Below, piece after piece: positions 37,601 through 48,855 of a stretch of DNA of 64,000 nucleotides. Position 1 is the first letter of the stretch, and the number at the start of each line of letters is the position of its first letter. The notes under the pieces were generated by a model, which saw only the letters and a list, made by a program, of their open reading frames with translations, was not told the origin of the DNA and searched no databases. The stretch is from Icerya purchasi (Eukaryota; Arthropoda; Insecta; Hemiptera; Monophlebidae): NCBI GenBank assembly GCA_039619475.1, contig CM077116.1, forward strand, positions 252,450,440 through 252,514,439, in the 5' to 3' direction. The position numbers were made by a program, and so were the translations under genes.

Positions 37601-40600
37601 AAATATTGCACGTGGGAGCCTCGATAAATTGCATGTTCAATGGCAACTTCAGAGCTGAATGAGCAGTCCTTCCACCTGGTAACAATGTCGCAGCTATTCC
37701 AGACGAAGCAAGAGATAAGGCTATGCCATTTTTTGATCGAACCGTTGCCAAAATCAATCCGATAAGGAATGTTTTCCCAGTGCCTCCTGGCGCATCCAAG
37801 AAGAAGGTCCCCCTAACTCCGTCATTTATCATTTGCATTATGCGATCATAAATGCCCTTCTGTTCACGCGTTTATTTGGGAACGTTTGATTGGACATATG
37901 ACTGGAGATCACCAGTGTTGTAACTCTGTTCACGGCGCAAATCCACATGAAATGAAGTAGTCGCAGCTCGGCTGGTTTTTGGCATTCCCAATTGAATAAG
38001 AACATTATTTGCAATTGCTAAGCACTTGTCTTCAATATTTATCAATGTTTCGTTGTAGATGCTTTCTGTAAATTGCATGGTCGTATTGGCATTTTCTAGG
38101 CGTACTCTACGCAAAATATCCTCAGCCATATGCGATCGATATCTGCCCCCATAGCTCTTTGGGAGATGAAGGGAAGCAAGCGGTCAATATAATTGCGAAT
38201 AATGCACGAATTTGGTTTGGATGTGCAGTATTTGCACGCGTCATTAATACATGTCACCAACAGCATGCGAAGAAAGAAACATTCATTTTGATTAGGATGC
38301 ACTGTATAAAGTCTACCAATTGTATTTTCTCTGAAAATGTCAGTTTGACCGTCGACTGGCTCCCCTCGTCTGCTTCGTATGAATGCTTTTTTAGTTTCAT
38401 TCCACGTGTAATAAGAGGGCACTTCTGAATACATCAGTGTTCTGGCGAAAGCGTGTTCCTGACATACGGTGAAGAAAGCAGTTAGAATTGTACCAGGTGG
38501 ATTAAGGGCTCTTGGTTGTACATTTGCATCTGTGAAATAAACACGCTGTCCGTTCTCTAAATGTATTGCTAAGTGAACCACAGCCGGATTTCGTTCATTC
38601 ATGGGAAATGAAAAAATTCGCCATGCAGCCTCATTGCTGCTTACGTATCTTCCAGGCTGGTACTGTGCAATTTCATCGATAACTTGTACTGTATTTCTGT
38701 CACTATTTTCTGGTTGCACACGAAAAACAGCCATGTCGCTGCCTTTATTCACATACTTGCAGATGTATTTAATTGATTTGACGGAATTACAGTATTCTAC
38801 GTTTATGTGCGCTTTATAAGTTTTTGACAACATAGGTGAATATGGAACCACCCAACGGTTGTCTACATTAATAACACCATTTTGAGTGTGTATTGTTGCC
38901 GAATTTCCGCCATCTTCAGTTGATCGTCTTCTATACCGAGGATATCCATCCTCTCCTGTTACTGTATTAGCTGCAAATGCTCGAGGATATTGTTTAGAAC
39001 ATTTCCCGTCTACCATGCATGGTGAATTCGGATTTAGTGTATCGCATGGTCCATGTATCATGTCTTTGATAACAACTGCATGCAAATCCTTATCTACGTC
39101 GGCCCGTGAAATCTCAGCGCATATCACATCGTCGATTTCGTCTAAAGTTATTTTATCGTAGAGCTAGATTAGTATATGCAAATGTGGCAATCCTCTCTTT
39201 TGCCATTCTACTGAATACATCCCAGCAGCGCACAGATCCAAACACTTCATGTTTCACAATGAAATCTATCAGCGACTTAAGCTTTTGTCTAAAAACACGC
39301 GCTGTGATGGCATGCCTATCCACGGTTGATTGCCCAGGAAGTAACAGCTGCTGTATCTCGTCTCAAGCTGGAATGCATGCGAAGGTGATAAATAAGTCTG
39401 GACGCCCATAATGACGAACATATGCCATTGCATCTTGAGCGCGTATTCTGGCATGTGACGTGGACTGCCTATGTATGAAGACGGCAAAATAGTTAACTTT
39501 CCAACGTTGGTTGTATTACCGTCATTCACAACTGCATCTCGCAAATGAATGTATTCTTCGGAGCGGAGTTTGGTCTGATTCAAACGAAGGAATAGCAAAC
39601 GTTCCGTTTCAATTTTTGCCTACATATCCACAATGTACTGGTGAAACAACTGACGGCATTTCAAAATATAATTATCCTCGTTCCTTCGAATCATTAAGTG
39701 GTATGCGTAAAAGTTCATTGCGGTGCACTTTTTATTGATTTCTGCACCATTCATTGGATTTATCATCTTCACATTGAAATGATATCCATCAGCACTGTCC
39801 CAGAAGATAACTGGATATTGCAAAGCATCGTAACAACGGTGAGTTTCTGCAACGTTTATCAACTGATCGTTTCTTCGATGGAGAACAATATCTCTAGGTT
39901 GGAACTGATCTCAGACTGTGACAATTGCTACTTCGTCTATAGTTGGAGCATTATATCTCCGGACATGTTCTCCAGCGGGAGTTTTGTCTGCGTCAATGAC
40001 AATCTTGTGGGTATCTGATGGCATCATATCAATTGCTGTTTTGAACAAACGCACCAAATTGTTTCTTTCGTAAAGGAGCTCCTGCAGTTGCGAAATGATG
40101 GATCTTCTTAGCGAGATTTGTATTCCACAACGCGCATCGACTTCATCTCTATCATCACCGATAAAGTACATTTGAAGGAATTTATGGTCACTATCTGTGA
40201 ACGGGAGCAGGGAGCCAGCTTTGTGATATATTTGTCCTTTGATTTTAAAAGTTGGCATGAAATGAGCAGTCACAATTTCTGCACCAAATGACGTCATTTG
40301 GAAGCAAGAGTTATATTTCCTGATGTTCGAAAGGAAATGCCTCGATTCAGCGGTAGATCCAGCAAGTAGAGATTTCAATGGCTCAGGTGGTGTTTCAAGT
40401 TGAGGCAATTTGATTTTTCTGTCAGCGCAACACATCCCTTTTGTTTCATTATTAAACTTTAGAGCCTGGCAGTAGGTACAGACATGGCTCATCTGGCCAA
40501 TGACAACATGCCGACTTGAACTATAATCAACAGCTAGATTGTACCGGAATGCCAGACGATTGTATTGGAGATTCAGATCTACTGTTCTTTGAGCACGTGT

Positions 40601-40918
40601 TTCAGCTATCCCCACCCTCTCGCGTTTATTCCGTTGAGAACCAACCAAATCTGTTGCTACAGAACGCGACTGCCGTGCTCGCAATCGAGCATCCTCAAGC
40701 CTGGCTGCTCGTCTTTCTGCTGGTTGCACAGTACGTATCTGGATGGTGCTTAGTCTGTTCCTCTCTCCCGCTCTTCCGCAGTCATATTCGAAAGCCGTGT
40801 TTTCGATCCTTCTGTGTGGCGAATATGACGACCCAAATTCGTTTTTCTGCGAGACATTATTTCGGCTTTCAATGGAACAGAAGGAAGGGATAAGATTACA
40901 ACCTCTTATGGCTCTCAC
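37599..40918 (-). pseudogene. Helitron Rep/helicase, multiple stops and frameshifts
   Basis: In order on the minus strand: an N-terminal segment with a zinc-finger-like pattern (HVCTYCQALKF, then CCADRK) at 40918-39911; the Helitron-like N domain (KLRSEEYIHLRDAVVNDG, GSPRHMPEYA) at about 39862-39269; the HUH endonuclease motif PHLHIL (codons at 39187-39170) followed at once by a TAG at 39166-39164; then 39127-38096 with KYICKYVNKGSD, whose two Tyr (39.8 kb side first: codons at 38767-38765 and 38755-38753) are the rolling-circle nucleophiles; then the linker; and a helicase start with Walker A (APGGTGKTF) at about 37793-37767. Stops near 39910, 39619 and 39165 keep phase, while frameshifts occur near 39440, 39200 and 38150. 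Helicase motifs II-VI are lost. Confidence 0.85.
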
Positions 40919-41682
40919 AGCTCTAGGTTGAAAATCATGAGAGATAGGGCAATAAAGAAAATAGTTAAATAATAATTATAAAAAATTAATATTTTTTCTG
41001 TCCATCTCTCATACAAAACATAACCTTTACTTATAATTTAGCGAATGGCGCAGTTTAATTGCCACACGATTTAAATAGAAATATTACGGCTGCATAAAGG
41101 GGTACCACCGTATTTTTCAATTCTAAATGTGTATTTTAGTTTCCTTAATGTACTAAAAATCGTTCCATGTAAATATCGTTAACGCATTTACTTCGTCGCA
41201 AGACTTCAATTTTATATTTAACATAGTATGTAAATAAACGAATTATTCTTTATTCACTATTAAATTTAAAAAATTCAAATATCATAAGCCAGAAATTTTT
41301 AATACATTTTAATTTTTTCTGAAAATTTAGCTCAATCACCACACGATTACACAAAAGTACCTTAATCGATTAAGGTGAATATTTAATTCAAATTGTATAA
41401 TAATCTGAATGGGATGCAAGCGGATATGTTTTTTTTTTTGTTAATAAACAATGTAATTGGGAACAGGTGATGTTTCACATGTGACTTCGGTTGTCATTAG
41501 CTAGTATGGCGAGTGTTCCCCTCGCTTCCGACAGAAGGCGCGGTTGCTGGTACATGAGAAACAGATAAAAACAATCTTTGGAGCGGGTTGTATATCGTGT
41601 CAAAATTTGAGCTCAATCGGTGCAGAACTTTTTGAGTTTATGAAGCATACACAAACCAACTTATCATTTTTATATATATATA

Positions 41683-41685
<3 letters not shown>
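37599..41685 (-). mobile_element. Autonomous-type Helitron, 3' truncated
   Basis: The 5' end lies at 41685 on the minus strand: A|TCTTATATATATATAAAAATG, followed by a subterminal segment with CTGCACCGATTGAGCTCAAA, typical of animal Helitron 5' ends that insert between A and T. The coding part (see next entry) follows. The 3' hairpin and CTRR end are missing because the copy breaks in the helicase at the (CA)n-(TA)n array. Replication would have been by rolling circle; this copy cannot move by itself. Confidence 0.8.

Positions 41686-41737
<52 letters not shown>
41686..41737. repeat. (TA)n microsatellite between Helitron and LINE
   Basis: About 25 TA units directly adjoining the Helitron 5' terminus. 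Confidence 0.95.
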
Positions 41738-41739
<2 letters not shown>

Positions 41740-41795
41740 TAATCGTGTTCGTAATCTCATTTTGATAAGGCTTTGGAGTTTTTAACACGTCACAC

Positions 41796-42427
41796 TTGAT
41801 GTCGACAAAAGATACCTAGTATTCAGTGACAGCCTAAATTAACTTTCTGCGATAAAATGTGATACACTTAGCTACAAACTTCACCCGTTGGTAAATGAAA
41901 TAAGAAATAAATGCCATAAGATAATTAATAAAGGAATGAATTTAAAATTTTGTTGGATCCCGAGTCACTGTGGAATAGAAGAAAATGATAGTGTCGATCT
42001 GTTTGCCAAGGAAGCTGCTTCTGGAGGCGTCCCGTGTCCTTTTATCCCTTCTACTGATTTATTCCGGAAAATTAAAAGAGACAATCGACAAAATTGGATA
42101 AATATAAAGAACAACTCAAACTTAGGTAGGTTCTACAATGCAATCCAACCAACTATCCCGTCAAGACCATGGTATATTCAGGTGCCACTAACTATACCTG
42201 AAAGACTTATTAGGAAATTTGTTACTTTGATCTGTCGTCTGCGTATGGGACATACGCGAGTTTCACAGAATTTTCAAAGTCAAACGTCAAATTTGATTTG
42301 CAGCAATCACGAGATGATTAGTTACTCGGAGGGCATCAATCATCTGTTATTTTCTTGTAAATTATTTGATAGACACAGGGATATATTTTATACACTTAAT
42401 TTCCCTGCCAATTTTTCCTCCGTATAA
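41796..42427 (+). pseudogene. LINE RNase H domain and C-terminal zinc motif
   Basis: The frame includes YLVFSDSLN (RNase H second Asp), a TAA where a Ser codon is expected, then an open 179-codon stretch: KLHPLVNEIRNKC, WIPSHCGIEENDSVDLFAKE (RNase H active-site His/Glu/Asp region), LICRLRMGHTRV and a Cys/His motif (C...E...NHLLFSC). This is the RNase H and terminal CCHC region of a non-LTR retrotransposon (I/Jockey-like group). It is 5' truncated, so reverse transcriptase and endonuclease are absent. The 3' UTR and poly(A)-like end follow to about 42980. Confidence 0.8.
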
Positions 42428-42980
42428 TATCCAGTATTTGCTTTGTTGTGAGGACCAGGCTTTGGTTGCCTTATTCAGGTTCATAACTGATTGCAACATT
42501 GTGGTTTAGATAACAGTTGTTTGAAGTTATTTATTTTTCCTAGAAAGAAGAAGAGAAGTTAAAAAAAAAAAAAAAGAAGTTTCATTGGGCATTGTGGGCA
42601 CTGCTCAGCAGTTGCGGCCATATTGTACAATGATGACCTATTTTGTTTTCTTGTTTTGTCCTCTTTCTTTTTCCCCTTTTTGTTATTGGTTAATTTCATT
42701 GGGCATTGTGGGCACTGCTATGAAGTTGCGGCCATATTGTAGAATGACAACCTATTTTGATTTCCTATTCTGTCTTTTCTTTTTGTTATTGGTTAATTTC
42801 ATTGGACATTGTGGGCACTGCTCTGTAGTTGTGGCCATACTGTTAATGGAAATTTCTTTCTCTATGCTTGCTATTCCTTAATTTTCTGTTAATAGTCATT
42901 TCTTATATCTTCTCATAGTGTAGCTTGCTGGCCAAATGAACGGTATTTGTTTAGGCCAAAAAAAAGAAGAAAAAAAAAAT
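42428..42980 (+). repeat. LINE 3' UTR with three tandem blocks and an A-rich end
   Basis: Blocks starting at 42581, 42695 and 42798 share TTTCATTGG-CATTGTGGGCACTGC and TGCGGCCATATTGTA or its variants, with spacings of 114 and 103 bp. The A-rich end with GGCCAAAAAAAAG at 42954-42980 looks like the retrotransposon tail. Confidence 0.75.
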
Positions 42981-43642
42981 CTCGGATTTTAAAACTGTTT
43001 TGCGTGCTATTAAATCTCCTCTTCGGTTTCCTTCTTCCGATTGTGTAACACTTGTTATACGCTCTCTCATTTTCGTGACTTTTGTCTATTTCACTCGATC
43101 GAAGTCGATCTTCTGCAGATTTCTGGTCATTTCGGCATCGAGGGTAGTAAAACAGTGGAATCATTGGCAGCTCGTCCTTCGGTTTCCAGTAGCAGATTTT
43201 TAGATCCATTTTCAGCTCATAATATTGTTATTCTTTCCTTAAATGACTCATTCTAGAATAAAACAAGGAGAAGTTACGACGCACGTTGGGATCACTGATT
43301 TTGATGAATTTTTGCACATCGATAGAAGACCATGGGTATATGAATCGTGTAAAATATTAGAATGTAACTTTTTGCTTTACGTGAGAAATTAAAATTTTTA
43401 GAAGTCGCATATGACGGATGTTGTAGATAGCCGTTTAGGCAGAAATATGCAAATAAATTCCAGACTTATTCACCTACCCCGTGTAAATAGTTCGGAATTA
43501 TTCCAAAATGAAGTATACTAAACAAAAAAAATTGTTAAAAAACAATAAAATAGTGCAAAAATATAAATTTCAAATTAAAAAAAAACTTAAAACGCGTTAT
43601 TTATTACATTTATATAGTACAAAAACATGTCACTTTGGTTTT

Positions 43643-43711
43643 GTTCCGTGGTATAGTGGTAAAATTTTATGTCAACCTGAACAAATGATGTGTGGATCGG
43701 AATCCGCTGAT
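43643..43711 (+). ncRNA. tRNA-like sequence (SINE head or tRNA pseudogene)
   Basis: An A-box-like TGGTATAGTGG (43649-43659) and a B-box-like GGATCGGAATCC (43694-43705) are spaced as in a tRNA. The B box deviates from GGTTCGAATCC and I cannot pair a convincing T-stem or acceptor stem, so it is not a functional tRNA. It could be a tRNA-derived SINE head. Confidence 0.35.
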
Positions 43712-43881
43712 ATATAATAATAAAATTTAAGATCTTACATATTTTTTTATTATTAATTCTTATTATACACTTAATTTATTCCTTATATATAACTATATAC
43801 ATAAATGTAATAAAAATTTTTAAACACTTAAATTATTTAACGACTGCTTTTTAATTTTGTTTTATTAATTACAAGTGTAAG

Positions 43882-43886
<5 letters not shown>

Positions 43887-43915
<29 letters not shown>
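43887..43915. repeat. (TA)n microsatellite, left border of short TIR copy
   Basis: About 14 TA units ending where the sequence shared with the 27.5 kb element begins. Confidence 0.95.
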
Positions 43916-43920
<5 letters not shown>

Positions 43921-44147
43921 CGGCCATTTTGGCCTCGCAAAGGGCTATGTCCCTTGATCCCTTTTGCTTACATTTCTGTCTCTTTCTTTTCTATACTTTG
44001 TATAAAATGATCAAAATTTACCGCGTAATTCTAAATCGGTCCATATGAATATAAAAACATAATCACAAAAATCCTATAAAATATAACTAATGTTACAAAA
44101 ATTGGGACATTTTTTCTAATGGGGAGTAGGCTAAGAATTACGTTGTA

Positions 44148-44151
<4 letters not shown>
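43916..44151. mobile_element. TIR-bearing repeat, short internally deleted copy
   Basis: It shares the left 110 bp (AAACTCGGCC, TTTTGGCCTCGCAAAG), the left TIR (about 44014-44040) and the right TIR (about 44102-44151, TTTTTTCTAATGGG and CTAAGAATTACGTTGTAATT) with the 27.5-28.4 kb copy, but the interior is reduced from about 700 to about 60 bp. It sits inside the long inverted-repeat element. Confidence 0.75.

Positions 44152-44189
<38 letters not shown>
44152..44189. repeat. (TA)n microsatellite, right border of short TIR copy
   Basis: About 18 TA units directly after the right TIR. Confidence 0.95.
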
Positions 44190-44192
<3 letters not shown>

Positions 44193-44931
44193 TATAAGCA
44201 TACGCGATAATATGAAAAAGGTTTTAATAAAGATTAAATTCAACTGTGCCTTTAATATCTCTAGTGATGGATTGCAGCAAAACTTTATTGCACAAAAAAA
44301 AAACGGCTATAATTTCGTTAGAAGCAAAACTAATAGAAGAGGATCTTTGTAACTAATCCATTTTCTTAGATATCATTACTTATCATCACCTATCTTTTCT
44401 GCGATGATAAATTGTGCATGGTTTTTATCTAAACTATCAGATAAACGCGAGATATTTTTAAACGTAAACGAAATATTTGTTTTTCAAATGAAAAATGAAA
44501 AAAACTGTTCACTTACAGCGATAATTCTTTTATACGTTATAGTAAATGTCGCAGCAACTGTTATTTTATCTGTTATCCTGATTTATATTATCCTAAATTA
44601 TGAGAGTAAAGATTAAATACGTAAAACTTATAATTAATATTCGTTAATACTCTTATTTTGTCTTTATATGAGTGTACTCGTATTTGTTCTTATATATATA
44701 ATTTTATTTGTATTTACCATATGTATGTAGGTGAATAGTCATAGTCTGAGATTTTTTGTATATTTCTGTCCAAACAGCTGTATATATTATCCGTTAAATG
44801 CGGCTATCATACATTTAAATTTCTCAAAAGTTGCATTCTAATATTTCACACGATTCATATACTCGCGGTCTTCCATCGATGTGCAAAATTTCATCAAAAT
44901 CGAGATCGTGACCTCTCCTTGAACGACTTAA

Positions 44932-47419
44932 CGCCCATTCTTCTTTATTTTTTAATTCTGGCTCCTTTTACTTCCGTATTCAACCATTTTTTTCTCTTCT
45001 CCCCTAGTTCTTAGACTTCCCCTTTTTTAAATGTTTCACAATTCTCGGCGTTTGTCGCTTTTGTTTTAATTATAGTCTCTTTCCTGCATCGTTTTCTAAA
45101 ATCTCTACCTTCTCCGTTTTGCCCTTTCCACATACGTTCCTTGTGATTTTGATCATATTTTTTTTTGAATGTTCGGCCTTTTCTGCTGAATAATCGTCGT
45201 CCTTCTACTATTCTCTACTAAAACTTGGTATTCCCTATTCCTCACGGTGTCTCTTATATTCTTCTATTTCCTTCTGCATCTGTCATTCCTGTCGTCGAAT
45301 TACGTTTATCCTCTATTTTCAAATGTTTAAGAATAAAACTCATTTCTTGAACTAATGTTAAAATAAAAAAAATTAAAACCCTCATTTTTCCCGATATTTT
45401 TTTAGGATGAAAAATTTATTTTTTTTGTTTCTTTTTTCTCCCCTTTTTTGTACAGAACCGGCTTCCTCGCACCTACGGACACAGCTAAAAGAGCAAATTA
45501 AAAGGTAATATTTTTGTTAAATTTAAAACACAAGAAAACGAAGCGCTTTAATATTAGATACACTAAAAACAAAATAGGAACGCACATTCCATGAAATACA
45601 CTGAATAATAAAAGAAACCAAAAAACGAAATTAACTGAAAATGACGTCAAACGCTATTAATTCATTTACTGGTGAAAACCAACGTATGACGTCGTAATAG
45701 ATGGGAGAAGTTTTTCAAGCGGCAAGTCGTTCGTGGTTGAACTAGCTATCGAGTGAACCCGACAAACTGATGGCGAATACCTTTTTACGCTACCCGCTCC
45801 ATTGTTCTAGCTCTACCACGTCAGCTTACCTTAACTCTTTGCTCTAGCAGTAATTTAGTAGTAAAAAAGAAGAAGAAAAAAAGCCCGTTTGTACTATCGT
45901 AATGAATGCATTAGCTAACAATAAACTGATATTTCACTGTAATTTTTTGAACTTCCTACACGACGTGAATAATGCACAAAACGCTAATACAACAATACGG
46001 AGTGTACCAAAAAAAGAAGAAATCAAATAAAATTCAAAAACTCTACGACCGTACAACAGGTAGTTCAAAGAGGTTGTCGAAGTGGTTATCATCGCAACGT
46101 ATTTCCGAACAATAATCTATATATTAAAAGGAAAAATTGAACAACTCGAATGTTACGACTGTACAATAACGTATTCTGTTATCGCGATTTTTCGCAGTTA
46201 CGTCACTGTGAAGAAACGTCCGGTCCTTATAGCAATCCATAAAAAAATCTTTTTATTTGCTGCCATAATCTCTATATGCTACTACGTCATCTAAGCTATG
46301 ACGTCATCCACTTTGTTTGCCACCAAGCAATCTTCACTCCGCTAATTCTTTGTTTTCTATTCCCTTTTCTCTTTTTTCATAAAATAGTAAGTGATTTTTG
46401 CGGTCATTTTTTTTTTTTTTTTTTTTTTTTTTATACCTCCCTTGGGTTTGCTCTAAAGAGCATTAGCCTGGCAAAAAGGCATAGATGCATGGAATAGAAT
46501 AGAAATTATATTTTTATTCCGTCGACAATGGAATCAAGGAACACCCCCTAGGACAGGAACAGCAGAGAGAATAGGTAGAGAAAGAAGATAAGAGGCGTTG
46601 AAAGCAGCAGAAAGACCAAGCTTTAAAAGATATTTGCGGTCATTATTTCGCGCTGCAATTGATTTAAAACAATGAAAATTTATTCTCAGGTAGCTGGAAA
46701 TAAGTGAATATTAAGAATTTTTTGAGAGTAGCAGACACTGTAAAACATTTGTTCAATTAATAAATCTCTCACACTACATACGTACATATATAGAGTGAAC
46801 TATTTTCACAGTTACTTATTTGTGTTATGTTTTTTAAGAAATGTGAAAATAGAAGTGAAAATGTGGAACATCGGGGAAATATTTACCTGCTAATTTGATG
46901 AGCTCAGTTCGTCAGTATTAATTGAATCCATTATTGGCAAAACACTTTTATATTTAGTTGAACATTGAATTTGTATTACGGGCCTAGTAGCGCATTATTA
47001 TGAATAGAACATTTGCAGCAAAAAGGAAAAAATACAGAAAATTGTCAATTATATGAACACTGGTGGGGTGATCTGTTAAATGTAACTAATCCAATGCTGC
47101 TTTAAGCTTTAAATCTAAAAAAGATAATCGCCTAATATTTGTTGTCAATTATATCAGGCTTTGTGACGGTGTCGGAGTAAAAATGAAATTAAAATACGAT
47201 ACAGAACGGCAGGACATTTTTTTTAATCAGACATTTTATTTGACGAAGCTCGGTAAAAAATTGTAAGTGTAGTTTTATTTTTTACAAATTACTCATAAAA
47301 AAGGTTTTAATCTGCAATTTAAAAACCTTCAGTTTTCACGGTGACCTGGGTTGAGAAGTGTAGTGAACAGGAGTTGTAAAAGTAATAAAATATTTTTTCT
47401 TATAAATTTTTTTATTTTA
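44932..47419. other. AT-rich DNA, no supported gene
   Basis: Short frames only; a long T tract lies at about 46409-46432. Nothing recognised. Confidence 0.4.
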
Positions 47420-48110
47420 ATATTACGCAGACGACAATATAGTCGTATCTCAAAAAATGATAGATCAAATAAACAACGCAGGATTGTGAAATAAGGCATG
47501 AAGATCAATATACGAAAAAGACAAAAATAATGAAAATCTCTATAAATGATGTTAAAGAAGTAAATGTATAAAGATCGAAAATCGGTAAATAGAAAACGTG
47601 GCAGAATTCAGGTATCTAGGCCCATTAATAAACAATGACGGAAGAGACTAGAAAGAAATAAGAACAAGAATCGGTATGGCGAAGAAGGCATTTAACAACA
47701 TCAGCAGAGTGCTTGGAAATCGAAATATGAGTTCAAGCCTTCGGATAATGCGCTGCTCTGGACCGTTCTAAAATATTCTTGTGAACTATGAACCATGAAT
47801 GCAGATTGCGAAAAAAGAATAGCAGCTTTCGAGATGTGATGCTATCCGAGGCTATTGAAAATATCATGGACCGAACACATAACAAATACGGCAGTGTTAG
47901 AAAAAAGTAGGGGAAAAACGGAAACTAGTCGAAGATATCAAAAATCGGAAAATGAAATATCTGGCTTATAAATTTAGAGAAAACGACTTGTTCATGTTGG
48001 CAGTAAAGGAAGCCAATAAAAAGACGAAGGAGACTAGAATTAATGACAACGAACCTTCCCACAAACTGAACATGTAAAAGTCTACGAGAGATGATTACTT
48101 GGACCAGAGA
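47420..48110 (+). pseudogene. RTE-type LINE reverse transcriptase, heavily decayed
   Basis: The plus strand begins at the catalytic box (YYADDNIVVSQ, motif C). It continues in broken frames with FRYLGPLINNDGRD, EIRTRIGMAKKAFNNISRVL, ERIAAFEM and LKISWTEHITNTAVL, then LFMLAVKEANKKTK near the end. The order matches the motif C-to-C-terminus region of the copies at 7.2-8.3 and 14.2-15.0 kb. No open frame longer than about 50 codons survives, so it is the oldest of the three copies. It is 5' truncated before motif C. Confidence 0.7.
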
Positions 48111-48582
48111 TAGAATAATTTAATGATGCATACAATCTCTTGTCTCAAGAGACGCAACTATGACGGTGATGTTGATTCTTCTTACGGTGGGAAGGGGGAC
48201 ATGGTAAAGTAACAAAATTTTCAAAATGTCAAAAAGAAAAACCTGCTCAGAGCAGTCATCCGGCTCTTTTTAGCAACACTATCGACTACAGGATTTTATG
48301 AAAATTATCGATTTTTTAATAAATCATAAATTTCAAACAATAAATATATTGTGATGAAAAAAAAAAAATTCTGCGTCTAGTTCATGTAACGATATTACTA
48401 TAAAACTTCACAAGATGAGCTATAACCTTGAATTGTTTTTACCATTTTCAACAAATAAAAAGAAAAAATTGTCAACTGTCATTGCTAGTTGCACTTTTCA
48501 GTTTTACAAAGACATTAAATTTTCGCATTAATAAAAAGTGTGAAGAAGAAGGTTAGCTTTTTTTAAAAAAATTTTCGATTCC
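48111..48582. other. Spacer
   Basis: No supported feature; the first part may be LINE 3' UTR. Confidence 0.35.
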
Positions 48583-48855
48583 CAGTAATAATTAGTAATA
48601 ATTAGTAATAATTAGTAATAATTAATAATAATTAATAATAATTAGTAATAATTAATAATAATTAATAATAATTAGTAATAATTAATAATAATTAATAATA
48701 ATTAGTAATAATTAATAATAATTAATAATAATTAATAATAATTAGTAATAATTAATAATAATTAATAACAATTAGTAATAATTAGTAATAATTAGTAATA
48801 ATTAGTAATAATTAGTAATAATTAGTAATAATTAGTAATAATTAGTAATAATTAT
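48583..48855. repeat. 10-bp tandem array with a 30-bp higher-order pattern
   Basis: About 27 copies of a 10-bp unit in two forms, ATTAGTAATA (G) and ATTAATAATA (A). From 48591 the order is G, G, G, A, A, G, A, A, G, A, A, G, A, A, A, G, A, A, then eight G. So the core shows a G-A-A trimer (30 bp) repeat, while both edges are uniform G units. One unit has an extra substitution (near 48769). Confidence 0.95.

Larger units (their letters stand above)
43239..44931. mobile_element. Long inverted-repeat element, about 1.7 kb, TTAA at both edges
   Basis: The left arm (about 43243-43492) and right arm (about 44715-44927, inverted) share AAGGAGA, TTTGCACATCGAT, GAAGACC, TATATGAATCGTGT, AATATTAGAATG, CAGAAATAT and TATTCACCTAC in the same order. 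The arms are about 215-250 bp, roughly three-quarters identical by eye. TTAA lies at 43239-43242 and 44928-44931. No transposase frame is seen between the arms. The interior contains a tRNA-like piece and the short TIR copy. It reads as an old non-autonomous foldback/long-TIR transposon. Confidence 0.65.

Noticed and set aside
38159..40931. Several plus-strand frames (38159-38428, 38886-39161, 40516-40893 and others)
   Set aside because: All are antisense shadows of the Helitron Rep/helicase and show no domain of their own.
44404..44616. 70-codon frame with a hydrophobic C-terminal helix inside the long inverted-repeat element
   Set aside because: Too short, with no recognisable family and composition expected by chance in AT-rich DNA.
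48583..48855. Regular array considered as CRISPR
   Set aside because: The units are contiguous 10-mers without spacers, in clearly eukaryotic DNA.
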